64,000 nucleotides of DNA from Prinsepia uniflora (Eukaryota; Streptophyta; Magnoliopsida; Rosales; Rosaceae), in the NCBI GenBank assembly GCA_032719365.1, contig CM064866.1, positions 79,546,227-79,610,226 on the forward strand. The letters run 5' to 3'. Both the position numbers and the translations under genes were made by a program. The notes beneath the pieces were generated by a model that saw nothing but the letters and a program-made list of their open reading frames with translations, searched no databases and was not told the origin of the DNA. Of this stretch, positions 23,430-35,947 are shown piece by piece (position 1 is the stretch's first letter; each line of letters starts with the position of its first letter).

Positions 23430-23800
23430 TTGGAACCGTTGAATTTTTAAAGCATCATGTAGTAATTAAGATCATTATTATGAAAATTTAAACAACTTGA
23501 AGATAAGATATAGCCTTTAGTTGTTATATGTTTTAATTGAATTGATTGTTCAATATAAGGATGTTAATTATTATATAAAACCGTCAATGGTTTTAATACG
23601 TAGATAACAAAGAAAAGCCTAAGTCGGTTGATATTTTACATATATGATATTTACATATTGATTTAAAGAATTAATAATTCTGATTACTAGATAAGCAAAA
23701 AGAAAATTTTGATAATCATTAACGAGGGAACAAACACATTCTCTTTTTAAAAATTTCAAAATTCTCAATAAACTATAATTGAATGCAAAAGTATTTTTCC
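23430..23800. repeat. Intergenic block shared with 34670-35050
   Basis: The two blocks share the order aattggaaccgttgaattttt-like start, ttagttgttatatg, gatgttaatt, ggttgat, and ctgattactagat-like parts, ending in gaatgcaaa.gtatttttc. Part of it recurs near 63690-63780. It looks like duplicated flank of the protease units, now dispersed. Confidence 0.65.
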
Positions 23801-24084
23801 CAAGGAGTGAAGTATTTTTAAATATAAGTCAAGATAATATATTGTTAATTTGACTTTCCCAAGGAGTGAAGTAGCGGTAATTTCTATTAGTGGATTTATA
23901 CCTGATATTAATTGTATTGAATTTTGTAATGAATAAGCATATTTCAAACAATATCTTCATTCCTAGGCATACGATGACCTGATCATGTTCTTTGTCAACG
24001 TTACAAGGCAGTAACAAAGAACCCTATTTACTTTCCTCTGCCTATTATATAGGCACTAATAGTACCACCATGTCACTTAGTCAC

Positions 24085-24370
24085 CGGAAAACCTGGTGGC
24101 TCGAGCAGTTGAGCGTCAGGCTCATCCACCGACACTCATCAGAGTCGCTGTAGATTCTACCAACCAAACCTCACCCCCAAACAGAGAATCCAATCTGTTG
24201 AATTGTAACCAGTCCATATCCCGCGCTCAATACCTCGATCGACAACTACTTCACATTGTTCACAACTTCACCGTCAACTACAAACCAAACAATATTATCA
24301 TCTCCCTACGGTCCTGACGCAGTCCGAATCGGGGTAGGAACCATTCCAACATCCTCACCACAGTACAAAT
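24085..24370 (+). pseudogene. Protease pseudogene fragment upstream of AP2
   Basis: ccggaaaacctggtggc matches the KPGG of the protease propeptide. It is followed in shifted frames by RLIHRHSSES, then a stop, then FYQPNLTPKQRIQ, equivalent to IELIHRHSPKSPLYQPNLTF in AP1. Later parts are unrecognisable. Several frameshifts and stops show it is dead. It ends just before the AP2 promoter. Confidence 0.75.
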
Positions 24371-24399
24371 TGTACAACCTATCTTGTCGTTGAAAAATC

Positions 24400-24533
24400 C
24401 ATGCATGTACCATAGCTTATATGGTATGCTTTTAATACCAAAACGTCAAAAATCCAAGACATTATTAGGAATTATAATGTAATAAAAGTAAAACAACATT
24501 TCCAAATCAATGTTCTGATTTTCATTATAAAAA
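24400..24533 (+). promoter_or_regulatory. AP2 core promoter: RY element and TATA box
   Basis: CATGCATG is at 24400-24407 and TATAAAAA starts at 24526. The region between is nearly collinear with that of AP1, including aaacaacatttccaaatcaa. Confidence 0.6.
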
Positions 24534-24572
24534 CATCAGCATCAACATCAAACGTCATTCCATTTCTCATCC

Positions 24573-26365
24573 ATGGCAGAAACAATGATCAACAAACATT
24601 TTTTCTTCCTTTTACTCCCAACCTTCTTAGCTCTAATAATATCGTCATCATATGCAAAGCCTGGTGGCTTGACCATTGAGCTCGTCCATAGACACTCCCC
24701 GAAGTCACCATTATACCAACCAAACCTCACTTTCCACCAAAAAATTGACGCCCTTGTTCGCCAGTCTACTGCACGCGTTCATTACATAAAACACGCGACA
24801 ACATTAGCATTATCATCCTCTACAAATGGAACCTCGTCATCTTATAGTCCTGAAACTATCCGTATGTACATGAACTCTTTCCAAGACTGGTATTTGTTCA
24901 CCGTTCAGATTGGCATCGGAACGGACCCGCCGCCGGCTTTACAACCTCCACAAGGCGACACAAGGGATTTATACAACTTCCTATTTGATACCGGATCCGA
25001 CCTCACTTGGCTTCAATGCGAAGAATGCCGCACTCACCGTTGCTTTGAGTCCGTAGATGAGCCGTTCCGGAATAGCGCTTCAGGTTCTTATAAGTCCTTG
25101 CCATGCGGACAACACCCGCTTTGCGAGAAGGACTGCCATGGAAATGATTGTTCCTTTTACAGAGGCTATGGGGACGCTGCCTATGGGGAGGCTAGTACTG
25201 TGAGCGGTATACTTGCAACTGAAATTTTCGGCTTCAGTAGCAGTGATGGTCAATTTGCCACAGAGTTCGGTTACAATTTAGTATTTGGTTGCGTCACAAA
25301 CACCACAGGGGTATGTATAAACTTATATTTATATATATCACGTCACACAATTTTTTTTTTCTTATTACAATGGGGGGGGGTGAATTTTGGAAAATTTTCA
25401 TACGATATGTCATTGGGGTTTGAATTTAAGATCAATTGTTTATAAGTCAATACTAGAACCAACTAAACTAAACCTAATTAACTAACACAAAAGTTTATAT
25501 ATATAATTTTAGGTACCGTTTGCTGGCGATCATAATCGGATATCTGGACGGATGGGTTTTGGTTTTGGTCCTCGATCATTTGTGAGTCAATTAGACATAC
25601 ACAGCAGAGGCCGGTTCTCGTACTGTCTGAGACGAGAACGAGGCGCGGGCCCTACAAATTCGTTCCTTAAATTTGGGAATGACATTGAGCAAAAGCCGAA
25701 CTTACGTGTCATAGAATTGAGGAGATTGAACGAACTACCACACTACTTTGTGAACTTAATAGGAATAAGCATCAATGGACGAAAGGTCGATATTCCAACG
25801 TCACAATTTGCTCCCCAGCCAGATGGAACTGGGGGTACCATAATAGACTCAGGTGATTATTTCAAATCTCTCCACCAGCCTATTAATTTAACCTAACTGA
25901 TTCTATTGATTCTACAACTTTATTAACGTTATTTTGGACCCCACCTTTGCTTTGGTAGGTTCTGCATTTTCGCACTTTGTGAAACCAGTGCACGACATGG
26001 TAGTGGGAACCCTGCATCTTCATTTCAAGTTCTTTGGTGACGCATTGAAGATAAGCCCTACTGAGGGTGATCCCTTTCAGCTTTGCTACGAGGTGGTGAA
26101 GCCGGAAATGTTTCCGGGACTGCCTGTGATTACATTTAATTTTCCGAACAATGTGAACATGGATTTGGAACCGGAGGGTGCTTTTATTAGTTTTCCGGCG
26201 GAGGGCGAGAGGCTGGCCGGATTCTGTTTTGCAGTGATCGAGGCTGGTGATCCCCATCTTCCCAACATAATAGGAGCATACCACCAGACCAATTTCCGAT
26301 TCATATATGACACAAAACGTTTCACTCTCTCTTTTGGTAAAGAGGATTGCTTTCGTAGCTCTTGA
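24573..26365 (+). CDS. AP2: nepenthesin-like aspartic protease
   Basis: Predicted 494-aa protein from exons 24573-25310, 25513-25852 and 25959-26365. Signal peptide FFFLLLPTFLALIISSS, then propeptide with VHRHSPKSPLY. The first active site DTGS is about residue 139. The second, DSGS, is split across intron 2 as in AP1. Differences from the paralogues: four extra residues after the propeptide (RVHYIKHATT region), an insert in the Cys-rich region (GYGDAAYGEASTVSG), and a 202-base intron 1 longer than in AP3/AP4, with a G run near 25370. Exon 3 is 3-6 bases shorter than in the others. It looks intact. Confidence 0.88.
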
Positions 26366-26822
26366 GTCTTGAAGATATATATGATATGTTTTTAATACCG
26401 AAAGTCAAACAAGGAAGATATATAATATTTGGGGTTTTAATGTAATAAAAATAAAAACAACGTTAAGGATAAAATTAGAGAGATACCAAATTGAACAATG
26501 CATGCATGTACTATAAATTATATGCCATGGTTTTAATTCCCAAAATCAAACAAGGAGGATTATCTTTGGGGTTTTAATACAGGCAAACAAGGAAGATATC
26601 TTTTGGGGTGTACTGAATTAAAAGTAAAAACAACATAAGGATAAAATATCAACATCAATATTGGTCCCTAAATTAATTTCCAAATTATTGTTCCACTTTC
26701 CATTATGAAAACATCAGCGTCAAAGTGTTTCATTCTTGTTGGTTCATAAATTGCTCCTCCGGGAGTTGAGTTGGCAAGTTACTCGGAGCTGACTTGGCAT
26801 TCCTATTAGTGCTAGTTGGCGG
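26366..26822. promoter_or_regulatory. AP2 downstream flank with an orphan protease promoter-like copy
   Basis: From about 26490 the sequence repeats the protease upstream pattern: caatgcatgcatgtac, tatatgccatggttttaat, and finally ttccattatgaaaacatcag near 26700, where AP1 has ttcattataaaaacatcag. No protease exon follows. The copy breaks at about 26730 and HP4 begins at 26823. Confidence 0.6.
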
Positions 26823-27377
26823 TGACAAGACCTGCCCTAAAATGCTTTGATAACCGTGCTCGATTCTACTCCCGTCTGACACCTCAACCAATATACCTGA
26901 AATACAATGAATAGTAAATTTGTCAGACAAGGGATATACATATTTCAAAATACAAATCAAACAGAATCTGTTATCACAAGGTCATTGCCTATGTCCAACT
27001 GACCCCAGAGAATTGGAAGGATAGAACCTTGGCCACTTCCGAGCTTATATTCGATACATATGCCTTCCTAAATTTGAACCTGCCATTCTAACACTTCAAG
27101 TACACATTTAAGGTCTCTTTGTATTAGCTAAGTTCTCTGTAATCCTGCCACACAAATTATATCATTGAGTCTCTAAGGAAGAGAAGAGCAACTTTCGTGC
27201 TGGCCGAAAGTCTAGAAACCACGGCACGCGCCCCTAGGCAATGCCTGCTTTCTGCGCACGAGCCTCACGCATCTGCAGGTGCAGTCACTTGCTACCTCCA
27301 GTTGGGTTCATGGGTCTACCTATTTCCTGCAAACGGTACCCGTGACCCGAATTCCATATCTCAGCCATTTCTCTTTT

Positions 27378-27445
27378 TACGTCTAAGTATACCTTCTCCT
27401 CACCAGGAACTTATTTTCGTGTACATTTACGTCTAAGTGTACCTT
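27378..27445. repeat. Short tandem duplication at the copia insertion site
   Basis: acgtctaagtataccttctc (27380) and acgtctaagtgtaccttctc (27430) repeat with about 50-base spacing. The second copy is interrupted by the copia element and resumes after it as gaccaggaacttattt at 33685. Confidence 0.7.
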
Positions 27446-27450
27446 CTCCT

Positions 27451-27795
27451 TGTTTGGATGATCAAGCAACTAAAGAAAGTTTTGATAAAGAAACTAAAGA
27501 ATGCTTTGATGATCACGTGGCTGTGCAAACTGTTTCAAGTGGCTAAGGAGCAATTTAAGGAATTAGTTAGTTAGTTGAGGTAACTGTTTATGAGCTGTAG
27601 TCCATAAGCCACGTGGCTGTATTCCATAGGATCTGTCAGCTTGTGCACAGCTAACTATATTAGCTTTTTCTCTCATTCTTTGTAAATGTGTGACTGTAAC
27701 CCGTGCATTACCATCAATTCTGAAGTTCAAACGTCTTTCTCTCTCTCGTTCTCTCACTCTCTCAATCTCTCCAAAGACGATTCAAAAGGTTTTCA
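27451..27795 (+). repeat. 5' LTR of the copia element
   Basis: 345 bp, TG..CA. The 3' half has a CT-rich stretch (about 27735-27775). The (27796-27807) tggtatcagagc immediately after is the initiator-Met tRNA primer site. Confidence 0.95.
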
Positions 27796-28216
27796 TGGTA
27801 TCAGAGCTTCAGCTCGATCCGTGATACCTTGCTGAAGTTCCTGGGTTACAACCTTCAAATATCTGCAAGTCTCAAGCTAAGTTTTCCTTTCTTGATCAGT
27901 TTTGTTCTTCCTCTGGTTGCTGTTTCTTCTTCTCATATGGTGTATTGAAGTTTTGAGTTCTGCTAAATTCGTGCTTTGCACACTTGAAGATAGATGTTCA
28001 TATGAAGTGTTTCTTGTTGTTCTGTAAGTAAGAATCGGTTTGTTGTCCAATTCTTTTCTTGAAGATTAGGTGTTCGTATGAAAGTTTTTTGTCTGATTTT
28101 GTGATTGAGGATCACTTGTTAGTTGTTGTAAAGATTGAATCGGTGATTGAAGATTGTTTACCTACTTGAAGTTGCTTCTTAATTCACATTTTCTTCTGGA
28201 ATTTTTCACGGGAAGT

Positions 28217-31200
28217 ATGTCGACTTCACACACTGCCTATTTTGGCTCTAGTCCTGTCTCTCAAACCACACCTATTTTCCTGCCAAACATTGTGCTCGAT
28301 GAGTCTAATTACTCGACCTGGATCTTTCGGATGGAGTCTTTCTTGGGAGGTTTACACTTACTTGGTTTTGTGGATGGTACAAACAAGTGTCCTCCTGAGT
28401 TTGTGTTGGCTGATGATGGTCTCACTAAGGTACTCAATGATGCCTATGTGACATGGAAAGGTCAGGACCAGAACATCATCAATTTGATAGGGCAGACTCT
28501 GAGCCCTCGAGCCATGTCTTGTGCTGTGGGAAGCACTTCAGTTGCTGCAATGTGGTCAAGCTTGAAGTCCAAGTTTGCAGATTCAAATAGACAGAATATT
28601 CTACAGCTAAAAACCAATCTTCAGAGGACTAAGAAAGGTCAAGATTCAATTGAGGTGTATTTGGAAAAAATCAAAACAGCCAGAGATGCCCTTGCCACTA
28701 TGGGAGTCTTATTGGATGATGATGATGTAGTAGTGACAGTCCTAGAGGGTCTTCCACCTGAATTCACTGCCATCAAGACAATAATCAGAACTCAAGCTAC
28801 CTGCTCAATGATGAATCTCAAGACTCTTCTCAAAGCAGCAGAGTATGATCTGGAGCAGGCATCACAGTTCACACCAATGCACAATCTGACTGCTATGATG
28901 GCCAACAACTCCTTAACCACTCAGGATGCATCTGGTTCCACCACTGTCTCCAGTGTGCCTACTGGACTTGTTAATCCCGCCACTGTTCAGCCACTGATAT
29001 ATCCTAGTACTGGTCCTTCTTTACCACTGTCATCTCAAGCTCAGTTCACTCACATGCCCATGTATCCTATGGGGTTCCCTTTTGACTCTGGCAATGGTAA
29101 TTCACAGTTTTCAGCTATGGTTGCTAATGGCAATGGAGGAGGAGGTAGGTTTGGAGATCGTGGTTCTGGTTCAGGTGGAAGGGGTCACCAGTTTAGTCCT
29201 AATCCAAATGCCTGTCAGTTATGCAATAAACCAGGTCACAGTGCAAGAACCTGCCACAATTTACAAGCCTATAATACACAGGGAGGAGGTGCTGGAAACA
29301 GGTTTTCTGGAGGAAATAATAGTGTTGAGTGTCAGTACTGTGGAAGAAAGTTTCACACGGCAGATAAATGCTATCACTTGATTGGTTTTCCCAATCAAAG
29401 AATGCAGTTTGGAGGGAACACTAACACTTTTAAAGCAGGAGGGTACAATACCAATTTCAGATCAGGTGTTCCTCCTGGTGAGTTTCACAATAACATCTCC
29501 AGTGGGTTTTCTGATAATTCAACCTCTCAGTATGGCACCCCTGGTGGACCATCAAACGATCAATATGGTGCCTCCACAAACAAAGATCCTAGCATGTCTC
29601 TCTCTGGTCAGCATGCCATGATGGCCTCAGGCTCTGCTATGGTCACTTCAGCTGGTCCTTCTTCTATGCCATATTGGCTTGCAGACTCTGGAGCATCTAA
29701 CCATATGACAAGTGACATCCAACTTCTCAATAACATTGCCTCTTATCCTACCACTGATACAGTTACTGTTGGCAATGGTGAGACCTGGCCCATCACACAC
29801 AGTGGTCACTCAACACTAGGAATATTGGCACTATCCAATATACTACTTATTCCTAAGCTTACAGCTAACTTACTGTCTGTTCATCAACTCTGTAAGAACA
29901 ATAACTGCAGGGTTATACTTGATGAATCTGAATGCATTGTGCAGGACAAGGTGCAGGGTCAAATATTGTTCAGAGGGTTGAGTAGTGGAGGGTTATATCC
30001 TCTTCCTTGCTTGTCTGGTACACCTAAGGCAACACTCAGTTACAATTCCAGCTCTTCTTCAGATCAAACACAGATTGCAAGGAAAGAGCAACCACAACAC
30101 TTAGCTCTGATTGGGAAACAGGTGCAACATGAACTGTGGCATAGAAGGCTGGGTCATCCCTCCAATGAAGTCACTCAGGTTATGTTACACAAATCAGGTC
30201 TAGTCAATATAAATAAGTCATGCACAAGCTCTCATCCATGTCAAGCTTGTATAGCAGGCAAGTTTACTAAACTTTCCTTTCCAGTCTCCACCTCTAGAGC
30301 TAGTGATCCATTTGCTTTGGTTCATTCTGATGTTTGGGGTCCTGCCCCTCAATCATCCATAGAAGGTTATAGGTATTTTGTACTCTTTATTGATGACTGT
30401 ACAAAATACACATGGATGTTCCCCATGATCAATAAAAGTGAAGTGTTTGGTCATTTCAAACGTTTCTTTGCTTTTGTGTTAAATCAATTTCAAGTCTCTG
30501 TGAAATGTTTGAGATCTGATGGGGGTGGAGAGTTCATGAGCAGTAAATTTAAGGAGTTTTTGAATGATAAAGGTATTCTGCATCATGTTTCTTGTCCCTA
30601 TACCCCTCAACAGAATGGGAGTGCTGAAAGGAAAAACAGACATATTAAGGAAACTGCTGTGACTATGCTGAAGCAGGCCTCTCTTCCAGACTGTTTCTGG
30701 TATCATGCATGTGCCCTGGCAATCTTCTTGATTAACAGAATGCCTACTGCCACACTACAAATGCAGTCTCCATATGAGAAATTATACCAGAAGGCTCCTG
30801 GTTTAGATACTCTTAAGGTGTTTGGGTGTGCTTGCTATCCCCTCTTGACTCCCTACAATACTAACAAGCTTATGGCCAACTCAGACCAGTGCATTTTTGT
30901 TGGTTTTGCTCTGGGGTACAAGGGTTTCATTTGCTATCATAGAAGCACAGGCCGGTTTATTATATCTAGACATGTACTCTTTGATGAACACTGTTTTCCA
31001 TATGCAGTGTCCCACTCAGTTCACAGTTCTCACCCCTCAGTACACTGTCCTCAGTCCTCAACACCAAGCTCTCAAGTTCCTATATCTAGTTCAGATTCTT
31101 CATTATTCTCAGTACAAGGATCTAAGGTTGTTCCAGTCTCTCTCCCTCACTCAGTCAGTTTCCAGGACCACAATTCTCAGTCCTCTATTCCAAGGTCACA

Positions 31201-33430
31201 GGATCACAGTTCTCAGTCCTTAGCATCAAATTCACAGGGTCTCATGCTTACTCCCTCTTTTCCATCACAGTCAGTCCAAGGATCACAAAATGCTTCAGAA
31301 GTGCCTGAGCTTGCTCCAGGGCCTTCATTATCATCAGAAGTTCCCACAGGTGTTTCTTTTCCTGCTGACTCTGTGTCCACTGCTCCCACGGCTGTTCCCC
31401 TGTCTTCTACACCTCCTGATGAGCACCTTATCGATCATTCTCCCATATCTAATAGTTCTGGATCCAACCTACTGGTTGACCTCACTGCCTTTTCTCCAGA
31501 ACACCATACTTCCATTCATTTTGGGGAGTCTACAGGTGCTGTCACAGTTAGTACCACTCCAGGAGAGGGACTTTCCATTCTTATTGATGCTGCAGCTGCC
31601 AAAACCAGCTCAAATCCCATTTCTGAGGCTAACATTTTGCATCCCAGTGATGGTTTACCTACTGTTTCCTCCAATGCTCATCCCATGCTTACTAGATCCA
31701 AATGAGGTATTTTCAAACCCAGATGTCTACTAGCTATTCACTCTCATCCTTCCATTGATCCTAGCCTTACTGAACCTCATTCCTACAAGGCTGCTCTTCA
31801 GTGTCCTGAGTGGAGGGCAGCAATGCACAGTGAGATGCAAGCCTTGAGGTCACAAAATACATGGACTCTGGTTCCCCCCCCCCCTTCAAATCGCAACATA
31901 GTTAGCTGTAAATGGATTTTCAGGCTGAAGAAGAATGCATATGGCACAGTTGCTAGGCATAAAGCAAGGTTGGTTGCTAGAGGATTCAGTCAAGCTCAGG
32001 GAATTGATTATGATGAAACCTTCTCTCCTGTGATCCGTCATACAACTGTTAGGTTGGTATTAGGATTGGCAGCTCACTTTGGCTGGAAATTGCATCAACT
32101 GGATGTCAAAAATGCTTTCCTGCATGGTCATTTGCTGGAGGAAGTCTACATGTCACAACCTGGGGGTTTCTTGGATCAGGATCACCCTGACTTTGTTTGT
32201 AAGCTGGAAAAATCCCTGTATGGATTAAAGCAAGCTCCTAGAGCCTGGAATGACAGGTTCACAAGTTTTCTTCCTACCTTGGGTTTCTCTACTTCCTATG
32301 CTGATCCTAGTCTGTTCATCAAGGGTGAAACTGGTTCCTTGGTATATTTACTACTCTATGTGGATGACATTATCATCACTGGTAATGATCCCAGTATGAT
32401 TCATCAGGTAAAAACAGCATTACAGCAGGAATTTGAGATGACTGATTTGGGTGCTTTACATTACTTCTTAGGATTGGAGATCAAGTCCTTACCGGCTGGT
32501 GGTCTGTTTGTCTCTCAGTCCAAATATGCCAAGGATGTGGTGATCAAAGCTGGAATGGTAAATTGCCACACTCATCCTACACCTAGTCAAGTTGGAGTGA
32601 AATTGCTTAGAGAAGGGCAGTTGCTGACAGATGCTGAGACATCTTACTTCAGAAGTTTGGTGGGATGCTTGCAGTATCTCACTTTCACTCGACCTGACAT
32701 TGCCTATAGTGTCAACACAGTTTTCCAATTTCTTCAGCAGCCCACTCATCAACACTTGATTGCTGCCAAGAGAATTCTGAGGTACATCCAAGGTACCATT
32801 GATCATGGTATCGTGCTGCAGGCTGCTTCATCAACAAACTCAGGACTTCGTCTCCAAGCCTTTGCTGATGCCGATTGGGCAGGTGATCCAAATAACAGGA
32901 GATCCACCACAAGTTTTGTCATTCTCCTCAATCAGTCCCCTATTTCCTGGTGCAGTAAGAAACAGCACTGTGTTAGTCGATCATCCACAGAAGCAGAATA
33001 CAGGAGTATGGCAGACACCACCTCTGAACTACAATGGCTCAAGCACGTGTTCAAAGACTTACAATTGACACTTACTGAAGTTCCTTCACTCCACTGTGAC
33101 AACATCTCTGGTCTTGCACTTGCAACCAACCCCGTGCATCACTCAAAACTAAAACATATTGAAGCAGATGTCCATTTCACAAGGGAGAAAGTAAAAGATG
33201 GCTCCATCACCCTACGGTTTGTTGCCTCTAAGCTTCAACCAGCAGACTTGTTCACCAAGGCTTTATGCTCCCCTCAGCACAACTTCTTTTGTCACAGCTT
33301 GCTGTTGTGTTCCCCCCATCAAGCTGAGGGCGGGTGTTTGGATGATCAAGCAACTAAAGAAAGTTTTGATAAAGAAACTAAAGAATGCTTTGATGATCAC
33401 GTGGCTGTGCAAACTGTTTCAAGTGGCTAA
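28217..33430 (+). CDS. Copia gag-pol polyprotein with one internal TGA
   Basis: Start at 28217 (MSTSHTAYFGSS) is chosen because the frame upstream to 28154 lies in leader sequence. Domains in order: Gag; two CCHC-type fingers near residue 332 (CQLCNKPGHSARTCH) and shortly after (CQYCGRKFHTADKCYH); protease LADSGASNHM near 488; WHRRLGHPS pre-integrase near 640; integrase with DVWGP, RSDGGGEF and NGSAERK; reverse transcriptase with YVDD near 1381; RNase H with ADADWAGD near 1548. A single in-frame TGA at 31703-31705, between integrase and reverse transcriptase, splits the frame; no frameshift. The last residues are encoded inside the 3' LTR. Without readthrough the reverse transcriptase would not be made. 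Confidence 0.93.
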
Positions 33431-33679
33431 GGAGCAATTTAAGGAATTAGTTAGTTAGTTGAGGTAACTGTTTATGAGCTGTAGTCCATAAGCCACGTGG
33501 CTGTATTCCATAGGATCTGTCAGCTTGTGCACAACTAACTATATTAGCTTTTTCTCTCATTCTTTGTAAATGTGTGACTGTAACCCGTGCATTACCATCA
33601 ATTCTGAAGTTCAAACGTCTTTCTCTCTCTCGTTCTCTCACTCTCTCAATCTCTCCAAAGACGATTCAAAAGGTTTTCA
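33335..33679 (+). repeat. 3' LTR of the copia element
   Basis: 345 bp. It is identical to the 5' LTR except for A at 33534. The gag-pol frame ends inside it at 33430. Confidence 0.95.
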
Positions 33680-34309
33680 CTCCTGACCAGGAACTTATTT
33701 ACATGTACATCTCCAAGAACAAACACCTGGTTTGACTGGAATTTCAACTGTGAAATTCTAGCTCACCACTGGGCTTAAAAGACCTGCCACTTTGACTCCC
33801 CCACTCTGAGGGTGGTAGAACATGTTCCTAACCTTGATTTCCCTCGAATTACGCTTACTCTCTTCTCCTACACCTGGGAAGAAATTCCCTCAAACCCCTA
33901 ACCTTAAATTATTCATCCATAGTCGTTGACGACAATCAAGGTACCTCAGACTTACTTAAAAAATCGGGGAGTACCCCTTCCATCGTAAACCCACGGCCTC
34001 CATCTCCGTATAGTGGATGTGGTAGCATTCTCCCTCGTTCGGTCCTCTCCCACTAAACCAACCAGTCCATTTCTCCTCTCTCCCGTGTGTCTCCTTCTTC
34101 CTTAATTAAAACTCACTAATGGACAACCTCAGCATTCCTAGGGTGACACTTGTCACTCTTAGGGATAGCTGAGTCACAATAAGAGGTGAACCAAAATTCT
34201 CCATGGAGGAGTTCACCTTGCTTCAACGTCACGTCCGATATTGTAGCTGGCACTAGAAGAGGTGAACCAAAAATCTCTATATAGTAAATTGACTTTGGAA
34301 TATTAAGAA

Positions 34310-34590
34310 ATGAATGCATTAAAGGAAAGTGACATATGGAGGATCATATATCAAGGCTCACCTGAGCCTGAGTATGATGAAGATGGTGAAGACATTGAAA
34401 CACAACGTACGCAAGCTGATCATATCAAGAATGCTAAGGCCTTGAATCTAAATCAGAATGCTGTATCTGAGGATATTTTCATACAGATTTCAAAAGAAAT
34501 TACCAAGGGTGCTTGGGACATCTTGAAGCAAGAATACAGAGGAGATTCTAAGGTAAGGGCCGTTAAGTTGTAATTCCTTAAGAGTGATTT
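34310..34590 (+). pseudogene. Copia-type Gag fragment
   Basis: The frame reads NALKESDIWRIIYQGSPEPE, then AVSEDIFIQISKEITKGAWD, then ILKQEYRGDSKVRAVKL followed by a stop. This is the order of the UBN2-type Gag domain of plant copia elements (W-I, AWD-L..Y.G...V). No start region and nothing of pol follows. It directly adjoins the dispersed flank block at 34670. Confidence 0.7.
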
Positions 34591-34669
34591 TGAATATACA
34601 ATAATGAACAATGATGAAACTCCATGTAATAAGACCATTTTTTTTGAAAAGATCATTGGGAGATACTTC

Positions 34670-35050
34670 TGTCTAATATACATGGGAGATAATTGGAGCG
34701 ACTGAATTTTTAAGGTATCATGTAATAAGATCATTTTTTTGAAAATTCAAACAATTTGAAGATATAACTTTTAGTTGTTTATATGTTTCAGTTGAATTGA
34801 CGGTTCAATATAAAGATGTTAATTCTTATTAACAATTGTCAATGATTTTAATACATAGAAAAAAAGTCCAATTTGGTTGATTTTTTTGCACATATAATAT
34901 TTACATATTAATTAAAAGAATTAATGATTCTAATTACTAGATATGCAGAAAAAAAATCAATAATAATAATGAAACAAATACATTCACTTTTTAAAAGAAC
35001 TTCTAATTAAAATCCTCAACAATTCCAAAGTGATGAATGCAAAGTATTTT
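34670..35050. repeat. Second copy of the protease-flank block
   Basis: Collinear with 23430-23800 with small indels. It joins a copia relic on its right. Confidence 0.6.
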
Positions 35051-35662
35051 TCATATACTATATATTACTAATTATATATGAAGGTACATCGATTTTTGAA
35101 GCTGGAAATAGAAAAGGAAGTTTTGTGAACTTTCTTGGTAAACATGACTCATAGATATTTCTAGACATATCAAGAGTTATAGAGATGCTAGATTTTAAGA
35201 GACTAGCAAAAGCAACTTCATGAGATGAATGACCTAATCTTCTATGCCAAATATGAGAACTCACTTTCTTGCAAAGTAGAGTTTTACTAACTTGAGGACT
35301 GATATGATCAATACTGAAATTTGAAGGTTGGACATGAATTGATATAGCCTTTCATTGCTCCTACCTTTGTACAGTATTCTCCCTGTGGTTGTATCTTGAA
35401 TCACAAAACACAATTCACCAAAGATAAATCTACATTTGTTATCTTTGCAAAGTGAATGAATAGACAACAACTTCTGAGAAATATGAGGTATATGCATGAA
35501 GTAAGGGATAATTGGTAACAAGGGATGAATTCCCTACATGTTCAACTTGCAAAGCTGTACCACAAGTTTTATTAATAGAATCTGAACCAGAAGAAGGTGT
35601 CACCATAGTCATATATGACATGTCTGCTATCATATGAGATGTTGCACCACTATCAACAATGT

Positions 35663-35947
35663 TGTCACGACCCGACCTTCTCCAACAGGATATTGTCCGC
35701 TTTGGGCCAAGCCTTCACGATTTTGTTTATGAGAACTCACGTGCAACTTTCCAGTGGGTCACCCATCCTAGGATTGCACCAGCCCCTATTCGCTTAACTT
35801 TGGAGTTCCAACCAAACTCAAAACCAGTGAGCTCCCAAAAGACATCCTATTGGATAGATGCGCGACCACACATATAAGACACATCCTCTAGATCCTCCCG
35901 GGCAATGTGGGATTGCTAACCATGCCTCAAAGGCACAAGTCCTCACA
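35663..35947 (-). mobile_element. Solo LTR of a Cassandra TRIM, with 5S rRNA-like block
   Basis: 285 bp. Ends TGTCACGACCC and aagtcctcaca. Flanks AATGT (35658-35662) and AATGC (35948-35952) are a near-perfect 5-bp duplication. Bases about 35744-35810 (gggtcacccatcctaggatt, then cgcttaactttggagttcc) match the complement of plant 5S rRNA, the hallmark of Cassandra LTRs. The 5S-like strand is minus. It is not a 5S gene. Confidence 0.85.

Larger units (their letters stand above)
21970..24084. other. AP1 downstream flank and intergenic repeats
   Basis: This AT-rich flank shares blocks with other protease flanks. It contains an inverted repeat (22315-22585), a protease relic (about 22960-23110) and a block (about 23430-23800) repeated at 34670-35050. 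No intact gene seen. Confidence 0.55.
27451..33679 (+). mobile_element. Young full-length Ty1-copia retrotransposon
   Basis: The element is 6,229 bp. Two 345-bp LTRs differ at one base only (27650 G versus 33534 A). Both start TGTTTGGATG and end GGTTTTCA. The 5-bp duplication CTCCT is at 27446-27450 and 33680-33684. The primer-binding site TGGTATCAGAGC follows the 5' LTR directly. A purine-rich tract (aagctgagggcggg) precedes the 3' LTR. Near-identical LTRs indicate a very recent insertion. It sits in HP4. Confidence 0.96.
26823..34160 (-). mobile_element. HP4: HP-like element interrupted by a copia element
   Basis: The left end TGACAAGACCTGCCC at 26823 is followed by ctcccgtctgacacc and tttgtcagacaaggg. 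This is the HP 3'-terminal block in reverse orientation. Beyond the copia insertion the sequence continues to ggtgacacttgtcactct near 34141, like the conserved palindrome of HP5-HP7. The right end and target duplication could not be found, so the end coordinate is approximate. Confidence 0.45.

Noticed and set aside
35744..35810. Possible 5S rRNA gene
   Set aside because: Only part of 5S is present, and it sits inside a Cassandra LTR with TG..CA ends; the same occurs at 59577-59643.
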